In this document: positions 45,334-57,054 of the stretch, one piece after another
How the letters are laid out: the number at the start of each line of letters is the position of its first letter
Position numbering within the stretch: position 1 is the first letter of the stretch
DNA from: Theropithecus gelada
Lineage: Eukaryota; Chordata; Mammalia; Primates; Cercopithecidae
Direction of reading: 5' to 3'
DNA: 64,000 nt
Assembly: GCF_003255815.1 (NCBI RefSeq)
Contig: NC_037673.1
Coordinates: 143,476,111 to 143,540,110, forward strand
The notes under the pieces: model-generated
Database searches by the model: none
What the model saw: only the letters and a program-made list of their open reading frames with translations
What the model was told of the DNA's origin: nothing
Program-made: the position numbers and the translations under genes

Positions 45334-46075
45334 TGTCTCATGTTCACTTCTAATGCAAAGAGAAAAATATCTTTCTCAAGATCCCATGAGAATTTCCTGA
45401 CTTCTCATGGGCTGGAATTGAGGTTTGTGTCTATTACTGAATCAATCACTGCCCAAAGTAGTGGCATACACTGATGGGTTTAGGTCTAGGGCACATGCTC
45501 CATCCCAGGGCGGATATGGAGTAAAACAAAGCACAGGTCCAAAAATAGAGAAGGGGTCATTCCCAGAGGAATATCCGATCTGGAGTCAGAAAGGGAACTA
45601 TATATTGGGTTCATGGAAGCAGCAAATGTGAAACATGCCTCTCCCTTTAGATAATGTGTTTACCTATCATCTTGGCCACAGTGCCTAGTATAGTGCATCA
45701 CACATGCTGACAAGATGCTTAATAAACGTTTGCTAGAGGGAGGGAGGAAGAAAAGTATTCACTATGCTAGATGAACCATTGATTTGAAACTTGTAACAGT
45801 TTTGCATGCATAAGTCAACCCCATCTAATACATATTTGAAACAGGATTTGGAATTTCAGAATATAAAGTTACTCATTAGTGTGATTAGCTTCAGCCTGTG
45901 CCAACCAGAAGTTTTCCATAAGCATTAGCTCTTTGCTTTCTTACTTGAAATGTTTCTTGGTAAAAACACCAGGAAAGAAATAATTCATGTCTGAATATGG
46001 CAAAAATTCTTAGCTCTTGGCTCCTGGAATTATACATTGAGCCCTGGAGCCATACGATGCAAGAAATACAGCCTT
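45334..46075. other. Mostly unique DNA with an L2 end
   Basis: 45650-45750 (GCCACAGTGCCTAGTATAGT, AATAAACGTTTGCTAGAGGG) is an L2 3' end, plus. The rest is unrecognised. Confidence 0.45.
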
Positions 46076-46397
46076 TCTTTTCTTCTTCTTCTTTTTTTTT
46101 TTTTTTTTTTTTCTTGAGATGGAGTCTCGCACTGTCCGCCGGGCTGGAGTGCAGTGGCGCAATCTCGGCTCACTGCAACCTCCACCTCCCAGCTTCAAGT
46201 GATTCTCCTGCTTCAGCCTCCCAAGTAGCTGGGATTACAGGTGCCCGCCACCACGCCCAGCTAATTTTTTTTGTATTTTTAGTAGAGACGGGGTTCCACT
46301 ATGTTGGCCAGGCTGGTCTCAAACTCCTGACCTTGTGATCCGCCCGCCTCGGCCTCCCCAAGTGCTGGGATTACAGGCATGAGCCACAGCACCCGGC
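46076..46397 (-). mobile_element. Alu (AluS-like), full length
   Basis: A T-rich tail with TTC interruptions, then GAGATGGAGTCTCGCACTGT to GCCACAGCACCCGGCCCC. The 113-codon plus frame here is the usual antisense-Alu frame. Confidence 0.97.
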
Positions 46398-46672
46398 CCC
46401 ATTTTTGAAAGAATTTTAAATTGCCCCTTAGAGAATCCGCTGGAGAACTGATTTAGCAGGGCCTTGTCGAGGTAATTTACCTTCCATTTTCAGCTCTACT
46501 ACACTTTTGGCCCAATGGGTTTTTAATGGTAATAATGCTCTCTTTGCATAGGGGGTTAATGACAGAGTAAAAATAGAAACGAACCCCACTTCAGTGTTGT
46601 TTCTTCTAATAAGGTGCCATAAATATAATATGAGGTTCATTCTTATCTCACTTTTATCTGAACATGAACATG
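46398..46672. other. Unique DNA
   Basis: Nothing recognised. The last 5 bp, ACATG, is the left target duplication of the LTR that follows. Confidence 0.5.
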
Positions 46673-47049
46673 TGCTATGGTTTGAATGCCCCCTCCAAAA
46701 CTCCTGTTGAAATTTAATTGCCATTTTGACAGCATCAAGATATGGGAATTTTAAGAGGTGATTAAGTCATGAGGGCCCTCATGAATAGATTAATGCCATT
46801 ATTGAGGGGAGTGGGTTACTGTGGGTGTGGGTTCCTGATAAAAGGATGAGTTTGGCCACCTTCCCCTCTCTCTCATACATACTTTCTTACCCTTCTGCTT
46901 TCTGCCGTGGGATAATGCAGCAAGAAGGCCCTCACCAGATGGAGCCCCTTGATCTTGGACTTCAGAACTGTGAACCAAATAAACCGCTGTTCTTTATAAA
47001 TTTCCCAGTGGTGTTCTGTTATAGTAATAGCACAAAATGGAATAAGACA
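46673..47049 (+). mobile_element. MST-type MaLR solo LTR (377 bp)
   Basis: It starts TGCTATGGTTTGAATGCCCC and ends GGAATAAGACA, with CTCATGAATAGATTAATGCC and CTTGATCTTGGACTTCAGAA inside. A perfect 5-bp duplication ACATG lies at 46668-46672 and 47050-47054. No internal retroviral region; the copy is a solo LTR with a polyadenylation-like AATAAA in its R region. Confidence 0.88.
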
Positions 47050-47054
47050 ACATG

Positions 47055-47445
47055 GGAATTAGATATTATAAATTCAGAACCATTGATTTTCTTATGCCCT
47101 GTCAAAGCCACTTAACTCTCCTTGGCCCTTCACGGTACTGCTCATCTCTTCCATTAGCTACGAACGAGAGGTGAACTTAGGTCCCTCTGACAAGGATTAA
47201 TGAATCAATACCAGTAAATTCCTTCCAAGACTGAATTCTTATAAGTTCAACTTTTTTTCTTGTAGAAGGAAAATTGCCCACGTTCAATATACTTTTTATT
47301 CAAAATTAACTTGAATTAATTCTGTCTACTCATGAAGTTGGAAGCTAAGAAAAGCCACACTGTTGAAGAGTCAGCAAAGATGTGTTTTAGAATTTAACAT
47401 CACTGGTAGGTAATATCCTATTTGTATGATAAAAACTGAATTTTG
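47055..47445. other. Unique DNA
   Basis: Nothing recognised. Confidence 0.45.
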
Positions 47446-47745
47446 GGCTGGTAGCAGTGGCTCCTGCCTGTAATCCCAGCATTTTGGGAGGCCGAGGCAG
47501 GTGGATCACCTGAAGTCAGGAGTTCGAGACCCGCCTGGCCAACATGGTGAAACCCCGTCTCTACTAAAAATACAAAAATTAGCCAGGTATGTCGGTGGGT
47601 GCCTGTAGTCCCAGCTACTCAGGAGGCTGAGGCAAGAGAATTGCTTTAACCTGGGAGGCGGAGTTTGCAGTGAGCAGAGATTGTGCCATTGCTTTCTAGC
47701 CTGGGCAACAGAGCGAGACTCCTTCTCAAAAAACAAACCAAACAA
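47446..47745 (+). mobile_element. Alu (AluS-like), full length
   Basis: GGCTGGTAGCAGTGGCTCCT to GAGACTCCTTCTC with an interrupted A tail. GGCCAACATGGTGAAACCCC is intact. Confidence 0.97.
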
Positions 47746-48441
47746 ATACTCACCTATAGAAACTTAGCTAGGGAAACATCAAAACTCTATAAATTTTTAT
47801 TTTTAAGGTAACTATAACATCAGTATTAGTTGCTAGATGGTTTGGTGATAGGCTACTGAGTGAGGTGGCTGACCCGTTTATGTAGTAACAAAAAGAAACA
47901 GATGAGAAGTGGGAATTACACTGAAAAAGGCTCGAAATGATGTTACTGGCTGCTAATTTATTTTTTAGCTTAATATACTCCACTACACACAGGACATCAC
48001 TCTGCTGAATTATTGTTTGCCACTGTCGTTTTTGGAAAGATTAAAAATTGTTAATCAATGTTAAGTGTGAATGCTTTGACCAAAGAACTTTAATTAATTT
48101 TCAAGGGCTCCAAAGACTACTTCTGGCTTGATGTAGAGAATTTAGGAAAAGAATAATGGATGCCACTAGACGTCTACTGAAACAGAAATATATGGTAGTA
48201 GATTTTGTACAGAAATGGGCTTCAGGATACAATAGGAAATAAAATAAGCATTTGTCAGTGTATGAGATTCTGAAACTTGCTGCAAACAGAAATGATATAG
48301 AAAAAATGAAGACTAAAATAAATATGTTATACAAGAACAATTTCAACATTTAAAACAGATAACAGATTTTCCTAATTTTCAGAGTAATAAATTTTCATGA
48401 AATACATTTTGGAAAATTCTTAAACATTTCAAAAAGATTAA
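47746..48441. other. Unique AT-rich DNA
   Basis: Nothing recognised. Confidence 0.45.
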
Positions 48442-48732
48442 GGCCGGGCGTGGTGGCTCATGCTTATAATCCCAGCACTTTGGGAGGCTGAGGAGGATCA
48501 TCTGAGGTCAGGAGTTCCAGACCAGCCTAGCTAACATGGGGAAACCCCATCTCTACTAAAAATACAAATATTAGCCATGCATGGTGGCAGGCACCTGTAA
48601 TCCAAGCTACTCAGAAGGCTGATGCAGGAGAATTGCTTGAACCCTGGAGGTGGAGGTTGCAGTGAGCCGACATCGTAGCACGGCGCTCCAGCCTGGGTGA
48701 CAGAGTGACAGTCTCAAAAAAAAAAAAAAAAT
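48442..48732 (+). mobile_element. Alu (AluS-like), full length
   Basis: GGCCGGGCGTGGTGGCTCAT to GACAGAGTGACAGTCTC and a 16-A tail. A small deletion (GGCTGAGGAGGATCATCTGA) shortens the left arm. Confidence 0.96.
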
Positions 48733-49019
48733 TAAAATTATCTAATTCCATTACTCAGAAATAGTCACTTTATTTCAGTATTTTTTTCTTTCATTCTTAC
48801 ATGCATTTATTTCTTTTTTGAAAACTCTTATTAAGCCTTTAGGAAAAATTTGGAAATTCAAGGGAATATAAAGAGATTTAAAAATCATTCATAATTCTAT
48901 CAGCAAGCAGTAACCACTGCTAATATTCAGAATATATTTGCTTCTAGTATTTTATTATGTATTTTTGCATAGCTTTCATATAAAATTCTGTCATTTTGTT
49001 TCCCTTAAAATTGCAGCCA

Positions 49020-49732
49020 TGCAAACCAGCAATTCCAGTTATGGGTATTTATCTCAGAGAAATGAAAACTTGTATTTAAATAAAAGCCTTTACATGAATG
49101 TTCATAGCAGCTTTATTTGTAGTAGCCCAAAGGTTTAAACAATCCTAATATCTTTCAATTCTGAAAGGTCAAACTGTGGTATATCCATGCCATAGAACAC
49201 CATTCAACAATAAAAAGGAAGAAGTATTATACATGCAAAAACTTGGATTAATCTGGAGTGTTATGCTGAGTCAAAAAAGCCAATCTTAAAAGATTAGCTA
49301 CTGAATGTTTTTATATAAGATTCATGAAATAAATTACAGAAATGTAAAGTACATCACTGGCTTCCAGGAGAAGTGGGACAAGGAGGTGCTGTTTCTATAA
49401 AAGGGTAGCAGGAGGGATACTTATGGTGGAACTGTTCTGTACCTTGACTGTGTTGGTCTTTACATGAATATAGATACATGTTATAAAATTACACAGAAAT
49501 AAGCGCGCGCGCATACACACACACACACACAGTAAGTACATGTAAAACTAGGAAAACCTGAATGTCAGTGGATTGCATCAATGTCAATTTCTTGGTTATA
49601 ATATTACAGTATAGTTTTACAGGTTGTTGCCATGGAGGGAACTGGGTAAAGCATGTATAGAAACTCTTTGTAGTATTTCTTACAACTGCATGTGAACCTA
49701 CATCTATTTCAAAATAAAAAGTTAAGACAAAT
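49020..49732 (+). mobile_element. L1 3' end, 5'-truncated
   Basis: CAAACCAGCAATTCCAGTTA, TCAAACTGTGGTATATCCAT, CTGGCTTCCAGGAGAAGTGG and ATTTCAAAATAAAAAGTTAA. Plus-strand ORF2 tail and 3' UTR of an old L1. Confidence 0.8.
49503..49532 (+). repeat. (CG)n(CA)n microsatellite
   Basis: GCGCGCGCGC followed by about nine CA units, alternating purine-pyrimidine throughout. Confidence 0.95.
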
Positions 49733-50224
49733 CAAAATGAAATCAAAATACAGCATAAGCATTTTACCATATAAATACAATTTTAGCTGGGAACATTCTC
49801 AGTAAACATAATTTTAATGCCTATATAATATCCTATTATTGAAACATTATTTACCTAATAATTTCCCTAATATTGGATATTCAACATTGAGATGTGTGCT
49901 ACATTACCATATCACAAATATCAGTGCAAAGAAGACCTCTGTGCATAAAACTGTATCTCATTTCTAAGGAAATATTTTTCCTTAGAAAATTAAAAAATAT
50001 TTTTCTCAGAAAAATATTTCATAAAGTCAGAGCTGGGAGACATTAACAGTTGTAATGCAAAAATCAGATCATCTGGTTAAATATATTTGGAAAACAGCTT
50101 TGTTCATTCCGGGAATTAGTCTTTAATAGACAAGTATATATTGTGAATCATCTAGCGGCAATAATCTAATCAATGTTTCCAAAATTTACTTGCTCTGGAA
50201 AATCTTATTGCAGAATAAAGATGA

Positions 50225-50795
50225 TTGCTAATTCTTCAACTCTACTCCCCATACTCCCTGATTCTAAGTGGGCTCTGTGACTGCTTTGATCAGCAGACTA
50301 CTGGGGAAGCAATGCTGTACCAGTTTCCGGGCACAAACTTTAAAAACATGGCAGACTCCATATAGTGTCACTTGAAACACCCCTTCAGGGGAACCCAGAA
50401 GCCATGTAAGAAACCTGAATACCTTGCAACTGCCACATTAGCCCAAGATGACTATGTGGAGAGACTGTGTGGAAAGAGGAAGATGCTCAGCTAGCACCAG
50501 TTGGCCCAGAAACCACAGCTCAGGTATTAGACAAGTGAATGATGCCATCTTGGACACTTTAGCCAAACAACCAGAATGAAGACTCCAGACATACTTTGTC
50601 AATGAAGCTTTTCCAGACATCTGCAGCTATTTGAGGCAACTCAACAACGCCCGAGTCTTTGTGGAGCATAGATGAACCATTTCCACTATGCTCTGCCCAA
50701 ATCCCTAAACTATAAAATCATCAACAAAATAAAATGATTGTTTAAGCCATTAAATTTAGGGTTATTTGTTACACAGCTACAGATAACCATTACAC
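50225..50795 (+). mobile_element. Old MaLR (MLT1-like) LTR
   Basis: GGGCTCTGTGACTGCTTTGA, GATTGTTTAAGCCATTAAAT and CAGCTACAGATAACCATTAC occupy the positions expected in an MLT1 LTR. No internal genes. Confidence 0.55.
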
Positions 50796-50814
50796 TTCGT
50801 CTTTATTGTCATGG

Positions 50815-51055
50815 ACAGTACAACATAGTGTTTCAGATCATTTGGCTTTACAATCAGGGTATCAAAATTGTGTATAATTTACTAGTGGTGTGATTTTGGG
50901 AAATTAAATTCCTTAAAAGAGTTTCTGCTTTGGTAATATGGAAATAATAATCATACTTATTTTACAGAGTTGTAATAATATGATGAGATTACATCTGTAA
51001 AGTGTTCAGTACCACATCTTGTATGTAGTAAGAGCTCAGCAATAATTTAATCCAC
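50815..51055 (+). repeat. MIR, near full length
   Basis: ACATAGTGTTTCAGATCATT, AGTGGTGTGATTTTGGGAAA and GATGAGATTACATCTGTAAA. Confidence 0.8.
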
Positions 51056-51234
51056 TCCATCACTGGCCAACTAACACCATGTTGTACAGAAGAGGAATTA
51101 CTATATTAAGGAATATGAGCACATTTTTGTTAAACTTCCTTAATACAGATGTTCACTTTTCTATCTCAAAACTATGCAACAGTTTGTACTCATTTGTGTA
51201 GTATGAAAGGTTGAGAAAACATTTTTATTTTAGA

Positions 51235-51465
51235 ATGAGGCTTGACAAAGATTTTCTGTAATGGACCAGACAGTAAATATTTTAGGTTCTGCAGGCCAGT
51301 TTCTATTATAACTAGTCAACTCTGTTGTTGTAGTGTGAAAGCAGCCATAGGCAATTTGTAAAAGAATGGTCATGGTCTATAAATAGACCTTATTTATAAA
51401 AGTTGAGGTAGGCTGAATTTGCACTGAAGGATTTAGCTTGTCAATCTTTGTTCTAGAGGTTGGAC
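51235..51465 (-). mobile_element. hAT-Charlie copy (MER58-like; exact name unsure)
   Basis: CAGTAAATATTTTAGGTTCT, GTGAAAGCAGCCATAGGCAA and AGGTAGGCTGAATTTGCACT match a common hAT-type non-autonomous transposon in reverse. Confidence 0.7.
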
Positions 51466-51837
51466 CAAGAGCGTTTTCAGCCTATTGAGAATATGAGAAA
51501 TTCTGTCTAAAATTTAATACTCTACATGCCCTTGTGGGATCTGCTCCTTCGAGACAAACTGGCTACTTTGTTAGGCATGTACATGAGCATCCAGAGCAGC
51601 GTAGCTTCAATTTTACCATATTACTTTCTACAAGATTAGCTACATCAGCTGCTTCTACAAGCTTTAATTGGTAATGATCTATGTACAAGGCATAGATACT
51701 CTAGTACTTGGTTAAACTTGCAATTACGAAAGTCAGCTTTTTTCTTGAAGCAAAAGTGATTTGGATTCTTTTTTTAAGCACAAAGTAGATATTCAAAGTT
51801 AACTAAAGCAGTAGGCATAATCACTAAATATAGACAG
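51466..51837. other. Unique DNA
   Basis: Nothing recognised. Confidence 0.4.
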
Positions 51838-52035
51838 TGGGCTTCGACAGAGAAAGCCGTGGGTTAGCAAAGAAAAGACCCGAGTTCTACTGCCAGTTTT
51901 AGCTTGTAACTAGCTGTGTGACTTTGGGGAAGTCACACCCCTGGGCCTCAGTGTGCTATAAATTTATAAAATGAGACTAATAATTCCTTCCTTAGCTGCC
52001 TCATAACATTTAGAAAAAATAAAAAATGCCACATG
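51838..52035 (+). repeat. MIR, well preserved
   Basis: GACCCGAGTTCTACTGCCAG, AACTAGCTGTGTGACTTTGG and GGAAGTCACACCCCTGGGCC. Confidence 0.88.
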
Positions 52036-52074
52036 AAATTTATAAATCTCATATTGTAATGTAGTAAACAATTT

Positions 52075-52225
52075 ATTTGTCATCTTCCTAGTTAGAATAT
52101 GAGCTTCTTGGAGACAGGGGTTATGCTTTATGGATTTTTAAATACCCATTTCTTATACATTAGCATACTCAGCACTTATTAAATGTTGGCAAAATGAATA
52201 GTTCAGTGGATAGATGAATGAAAGA
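52075..52225 (+). repeat. L2 3' end
   Basis: TTAGAATATGAGCTTCTTGG, GCATACTCAGCACTTATTAA and GAATGAAAGAG. Confidence 0.6.
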
Positions 52226-53340
52226 GTTTGTAAACTCAATACTTAAGAGCAGAAATTAAAATGAGGTTTATTATCATGAAGCAAATCAACACATTTTGGA
52301 AAAAAAATCTGAAAAAGGATCAGCACCATTTATACTAGTAATTTCCCTGTGCCATCTTCTTTGAATCCCTGACATATGCAAAGGCTTCACACATCAAATG
52401 AATCACTGAAACTTGCTGTCAGTCCGCTTTTGTTCTGAGAGTGAATAGGGGCAATAGGGGCATAGATGTTGGCCCCACCATTAAACCAAAAATGACTAAT
52501 TTTTTCAAAAGTCATATGTGCGACTGTCATCTTCAGCCCTTGAAACAGCAATGGCAGAAAAAATATGACTGTTGGGTGTTATGATCAAAAGTAATATTAC
52601 TTTGAGAAACTTAAATTAAAACAAAGAAATATATTAAACAAGCACCTGTAAAGTTAACTCAGTACAATTTTATGCTTCAAGACAATATCATGTAGAGGAG
52701 CAGACTTTTTAGCCTTTTGAACAGTGATACATCTCTTCATTGGTCAGATAGGCCTCCCTTGAATAAAACAGCCTTAGAAAGCTTTGGAATTCTCCACTTG
52801 TTGGCAAATCCACGGGGCTGAAGTATCTGTTGCCATGAAATTTTATATACAATGTAATGAACTGATCAACAACTTGCAAATAAGTGTTTTTCAGAAAAGA
52901 TCTTTTACATGAAAAAATCTGCATGGGTGTGACTGTTGAGTAATGGATGTGCTTAATAGAATGGACACTAATTTTAATGCAAATGGTTTCTTTGGCAATA
53001 GTGTGGATTTTAATGTCTTCAAAGAAGAAGGAGGTTGCATTAGCCTTCCCTTTCAGGGCTGTCTGTGGCTGCACTGATATTACTGTGGAAAGAGTAAATA
53101 GTCAGGTAAAGATTGGTAAAGATTGTTGTTAATCAGAATGACTATTTCTCCCCTGAAAATGCAGGAGGGAAACATTATTCCCTTCTCAACTCCTTTCTAC
53201 ATAGTAGAGTTGCTGGCTACCTAAAGGAAAGAGGATTTGTATAGAAACTGATTTTCTTGACCAGCATAATTTTGCAAAATTCTGGCTCTAGATATTTAAA
53301 CTTTAATTCTCCTCTGGAAGAAGCAAGCCATAGAATAGAC
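52226..53340. other. Unique, repeat-free block
   Basis: About 1.1 kb with no recognised repeat. It holds a 121-codon minus frame (52709-53074) without known domains and an ATGCAAAT octamer near 52977. Could be a conserved non-coding element; not provable from one sequence. Confidence 0.4.
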
Positions 53341-53359
53341 TCAGTAGTGCCTTTTATTT

Positions 53360-53663
53360 GTTTGTTTATTTTGAGACAGAGTTTTACTCTGTCACCTAGG
53401 CTGGAATACAGTGGTGTAATCTTGGCTCACTACAACCACAGCCTCCCGGTTCAAGCAATTCTCCTGCCTCAGCCTCCTGAGTATTTGGGATTACAGGCAT
53501 GTGCCACCACACTCAGCTAATTTTTGGAATTTTCGTATTTTTAGTAGAGATGAGGTTTCCTCATGTTGGCCACGCTGGTCTTGAACTCCTGACCTCAAGT
53601 GATCTGCCCACCGCGGCCTCCCAAAGTGCTGGGATTACAGGCGTGAGCCATCATGCTCGGCCG
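53360..53663 (-). mobile_element. Alu, full length, with target duplication
   Basis: GAGACAGAGTTTTACTCTGT to CCATCATGCTCGGCC. The flanks GTAGTGCCTTTTATTTG (from 53344) and GTAGTGCCCTTTTGTTG (from 53664) form a diverged duplication. Confidence 0.96.
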
Positions 53664-54039
53664 GTAGTGCCCTTTTGTTGTGCACATATACATCAGTCTC
53701 CAGGACAGAAAATTAAGCATACTTGGTGTCGCCCATCCTTGTTCATCCAAATGTACATGATTCTAATAACAGGCTGTATTTTACAATTTCTTTTTACCCA
53801 GACACATTTGACTTTTACAAAAATTCCATAATGTAGATAGAATATATGTTGTTATCTTTGACTGAGAGAAAAGTAATCAAAGGAGGGGAAGTGTCTTAGA
53901 GGAGCTATGGTAATTATCTCACCACAACCTATAATTCTCTGATTTAAGTGAAAATTTACTGAATGGCTTTAAGGAGTGAAGCACAGGACTCATTTATTGT
54001 GTCTACAGCAGATTCTTGGGTGTCACACATAGTCACTTC
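53664..54039. other. Unique DNA
   Basis: Nothing recognised. Confidence 0.4.
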
Positions 54040-54165
54040 TTTCCACTCCTCGCTCAGGTACAATTTACTATTCTCAATTTCACATTGCAAAACCTGAGGC
54101 ACAGAATAGTGAGTTGCTCAAGGTCACACAACACAATAATGACAGACAGGTAATGCTATTAATAT
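54040..54165 (-). repeat. MIR
   Basis: TTGCAAAACCTGAGGCACAG then GAGTTGCTCAAGGTCACACA. Confidence 0.75.
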
Positions 54166-54267
54166 ACTTAAACCTACTAGTAGAAATCTCAAGCTTTGCT
54201 TCTTAATATTATAACATTTTCACACACACAGCTAAATTGAAAGAATTTTACACTAAACACCTTGTAT

Positions 54268-55135
54268 TAGGGGTCTCCAATGAAATAGAATCCATATGAT
54301 ATATAGATACACAGAAAAGGAGAGAATATACAAAGATATCTACATACAGATTTATTATGAGGGGTCGACTCAGATGATTATAGAGGCTGAGATGTCCCAG
54401 GATCTACCATCTGCAAGATGGAGTCCCAGGAAGTTGGTGATGTAGTTCCAAACCAAACCCGAAGGCCTAAGAATCAGGACCACTAATGCCTAAGGGCAGG
54501 AGAAGATGAACGTTCCAGCTCAAGCAGAGAGCAAATTCACCCTTTCTCTGCTTTTTCATTCTGTACAGTTCCTCAACCTGATTCCCACCTGCATTAATGG
54601 GGGCAGTCTTCTTTACTCAGTCTAAAAACTTAAATATTAATTGTATTGGTTCTTTCTCACACTGTTATAAAGAACTACCTGAGACTGGGTAATTTATGAA
54701 GAAAAGAGGTTTAATTGACTCACAGCTCTACGGGCTTTATAGGAGACATGCTGGGGAGGCCTTAGGAAACACAATCATGTCAGAGGTTGAAGGGGAAGCA
54801 GGCACGATCTTTACATGGCAGAGCAGGAGAGAGAGAGTGAAGGGGGAAGTGCCACACACTTTTAAACCATCAGTTCTCAGGAGAATTCACTCACTGTGAT
54901 GAGAACAGCAAGGGGAAATCTGACCCCATGATCTAATTATCTCCTACCAGGCCCCTCCCCTGACACATGGGAGTTACAATTTGACATGAGATTTGGGTAG
55001 GGACAGAGAGCCAAACCATATCACTAATCTCTTCTGGAAACACCCTGACAGACATACCCAGAAAAAAAATGTTTTACCAGTTATCTGGGCATTCCTTAGT
55101 ACTTTCAAGTCAACAAATATAACTAACCATCACAT
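54268..55135 (-). mobile_element. Old LTR-like repeat, family not named, split by a solo LTR
   Basis: Pieces 54268-54641 and 55024-55135. Reverse complement features: GATGCCCAGATAACTGG-type start (55090 area), CAGGAGAAGATGAACGTTCC, GCATTAATGGGGGCAGTCTT. I recognise the repeat as abundant and mammalian but cannot assign its name. Confidence 0.55.
54642..55023 (-). mobile_element. MST/THE1-type MaLR solo LTR (382 bp)
   Basis: Plus-strand start TGTATTGGTTCTTTCTCACA (the LTR 3' end) and end GAGCCAAACCATATCA (its 5' end), with GACCCCATGATCTAATTATC inside. Flanks TTAAT (54637-54641) and CTAAT (55024-55028) are a 5-bp duplication with one change. No internal region. Confidence 0.88.
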
Positions 55136-55179
55136 ACCCACATACTAACCCATATACCATTAGTGTTTTGCTAAATTTG

Positions 55180-57054
55180 TTTTAACTTATATCTATTCAG
55201 TTATCTATTCCTCTATGTATTCATCAAATCATTTTATTTCCTGACACATTTTAAAGTGAATTGCAAATACTGGAACGCTTCTTCCTAAATATTCACTATG
55301 CATATCATGCACTTCAGCTTAATATTTTTATTTAAAATTACATACAACAAAGTCCACAAATCTAAAACTATACAGTAAGCCCTCACCTCATGTTGTTGAT
55401 AGGTTCTTACAAATTGACTTTAAGTGAACCAACATACAGCAAGTCTTCAAATAACATCGGTTTGTTCAACATGGTTTTGTTATAATGATGATGAGGGGAA
55501 AAACTGGTTTTGTTACTTGTTTCACTTAAAGTCACAGTTTCCAAGAATTGATGACATTAAGTGAGGCCTTACTATTCATTCACAAAGTTTTGATAAAACT
55601 AAATACCTGTGTAATACAAACCCCTGTCAAGATACAGAACATTACCTTTATCCCAGAACATTTCTTTACACACCTTCTTAGTCAATAGCCTCTTCCACCT
55701 TCCCATTACCAGAGGCAACCACTACTTCAAGTTTTTTCACCTTACAGTAATATTACTTGTACTAGAATTTCATATAAATGTAGTCATATAGTATGTACTC
55801 TTTTCTGCAAGCTTTATTTCACTCAGCATAATGTTTCTGACAGTCATCCATTCTGTTGTGGATGTTAGTAATTTTTCTGTCAATTGCTGAGTAGTATTTT
55901 ATTGTTTGAGTATACCAAAGTCTGTGTATTTGTTCTTGTATTGATTAACCCCAGAGCTACTTCCAGTTTGGGCTATTAAGTATATAGTTGCTAAGGCTTC
56001 TTGTACGTGTCTTTTGTGAACTCCTATTTTTCTTTCTTTTGGGTATGTATTTAGTTATATAAGAGGTAGTGTGAACATTTCCAAAATAATTGTATCATTT
56101 ATATTTCTAGCAGCAACGTATGACAGGTCCAGTTCCTCCACAACTGCATCAACATTTAGTGTCAGTCATCTTCATTTTAGCCATTCCAAATGGTATATAT
56201 TCATTTCCTATAGTTGTAATTCTCATTTCCCTCATGATTAATGAAGCTGAGCACTTTCCCATGTGTTTATTGGCCATTAATATATTTTTGTCAAGTGTTC
56301 AGAGCTTTCAATTAATTTGGGGGGGGTGGTATTAATAGGGCCTAGATATCAGCCTTTTGCCACATACATGTTTTGACAATATTTTATCCTAATTGGTGGC
56401 TTTTCTATTCATTTCCTAAATGGTATCTTTTGATAGGCAGTTTTTCATGTAGAAGAATTATAATTTATCTTTTTTGTTCTTTCATGATTGTTCCTTTCTG
56501 TAGTTTTCCCAAGAAGTATTTTGCTACTCCTGAGTTAAGAAGATACACCGCTATGTTTTACTCTAAACATTTATATGGTTTATACAGGAGTTGAATTTTA
56601 TTTTTTAAAATGGATATTGTTATTTCTACTTGGTTGGTGAAAAGACTTTTCTTTCTCCTTTACTTATTTATTTATTTTTACTGTTTACATTTGAAAAAGT
56701 AAGCATCCATAAGGATTTCATTCTAGGGCCTGCATTCTGTTCTACTGATCTATTTGTCAATTCTTCCATTAATATTACAGTCTCTATTATTATATAAGTC
56801 ATGAAGTCCAGTAATGCAAGTATTCTAACATTGTTCTTCTTTTTCAATATTGATTTGAATTAAGTCCTTTGCTTCTCTATATGTTTTAGAATAGCTTACC
56901 AATTTTCTAAAAAATATATGCTATGATTATAACTGGGATTACATTTTATCTGTTGGTCAATTTGGAGATAAATATCATTTTAACAATATGGAATCTTCAA
57001 ATCTAATCTATGAATATTTAAGCCTTAAATAATTTCTCTCAGCAGTGTTCTGTA
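55180..57054 (-). mobile_element. Old L1M copy with a Tigger inserted
   Basis: GGCAACCACTACTTCAAGTT, ATTTCACTCAGCATAATGTT, AGCACTTTCCCATGTGTTTA and GATTTCATTCTAGGGCCTGC follow a reverse-complement old L1. Interrupted at 55373-55574. Confidence 0.75.
55373..55574 (+). mobile_element. Tigger-like (TcMar) non-autonomous element
   Basis: Left end CAGTAAGCCCTCAC (55373-55386) and right end GTGAGGCCTTACTA (55561-55574) are imperfect 14-bp inverted repeats. A TA dinucleotide precedes the left end (55371-55372). GTTGATAGGTTCTTACAAAT and TCACTTAAAGTCACAGTTTC are internal hallmarks. Only about 200 bp; no transposase. Confidence 0.78.

Larger units (their letters stand above)
48760..50000 (-). mobile_element. 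Old L1M copy split by another L1
   Basis: 48760-49015 (GCAAGCAGTAACCACTGCTA) and 49735-50000 (AATATCCTATTATTGAAACA, GGATATTCAACATTGAGATG) resemble reverse-complement 3' parts of an old L1, with the plus-strand L1 at 49020-49732 between. Confidence 0.4.

Noticed and set aside
46010..46338. Frames across Alu copies, for example 113 codons at 45997-46338
   Set aside because: They are the standard antisense-Alu translation (repeated LECSGAISAHCNL-type peptide), seen at every Alu in the genome.
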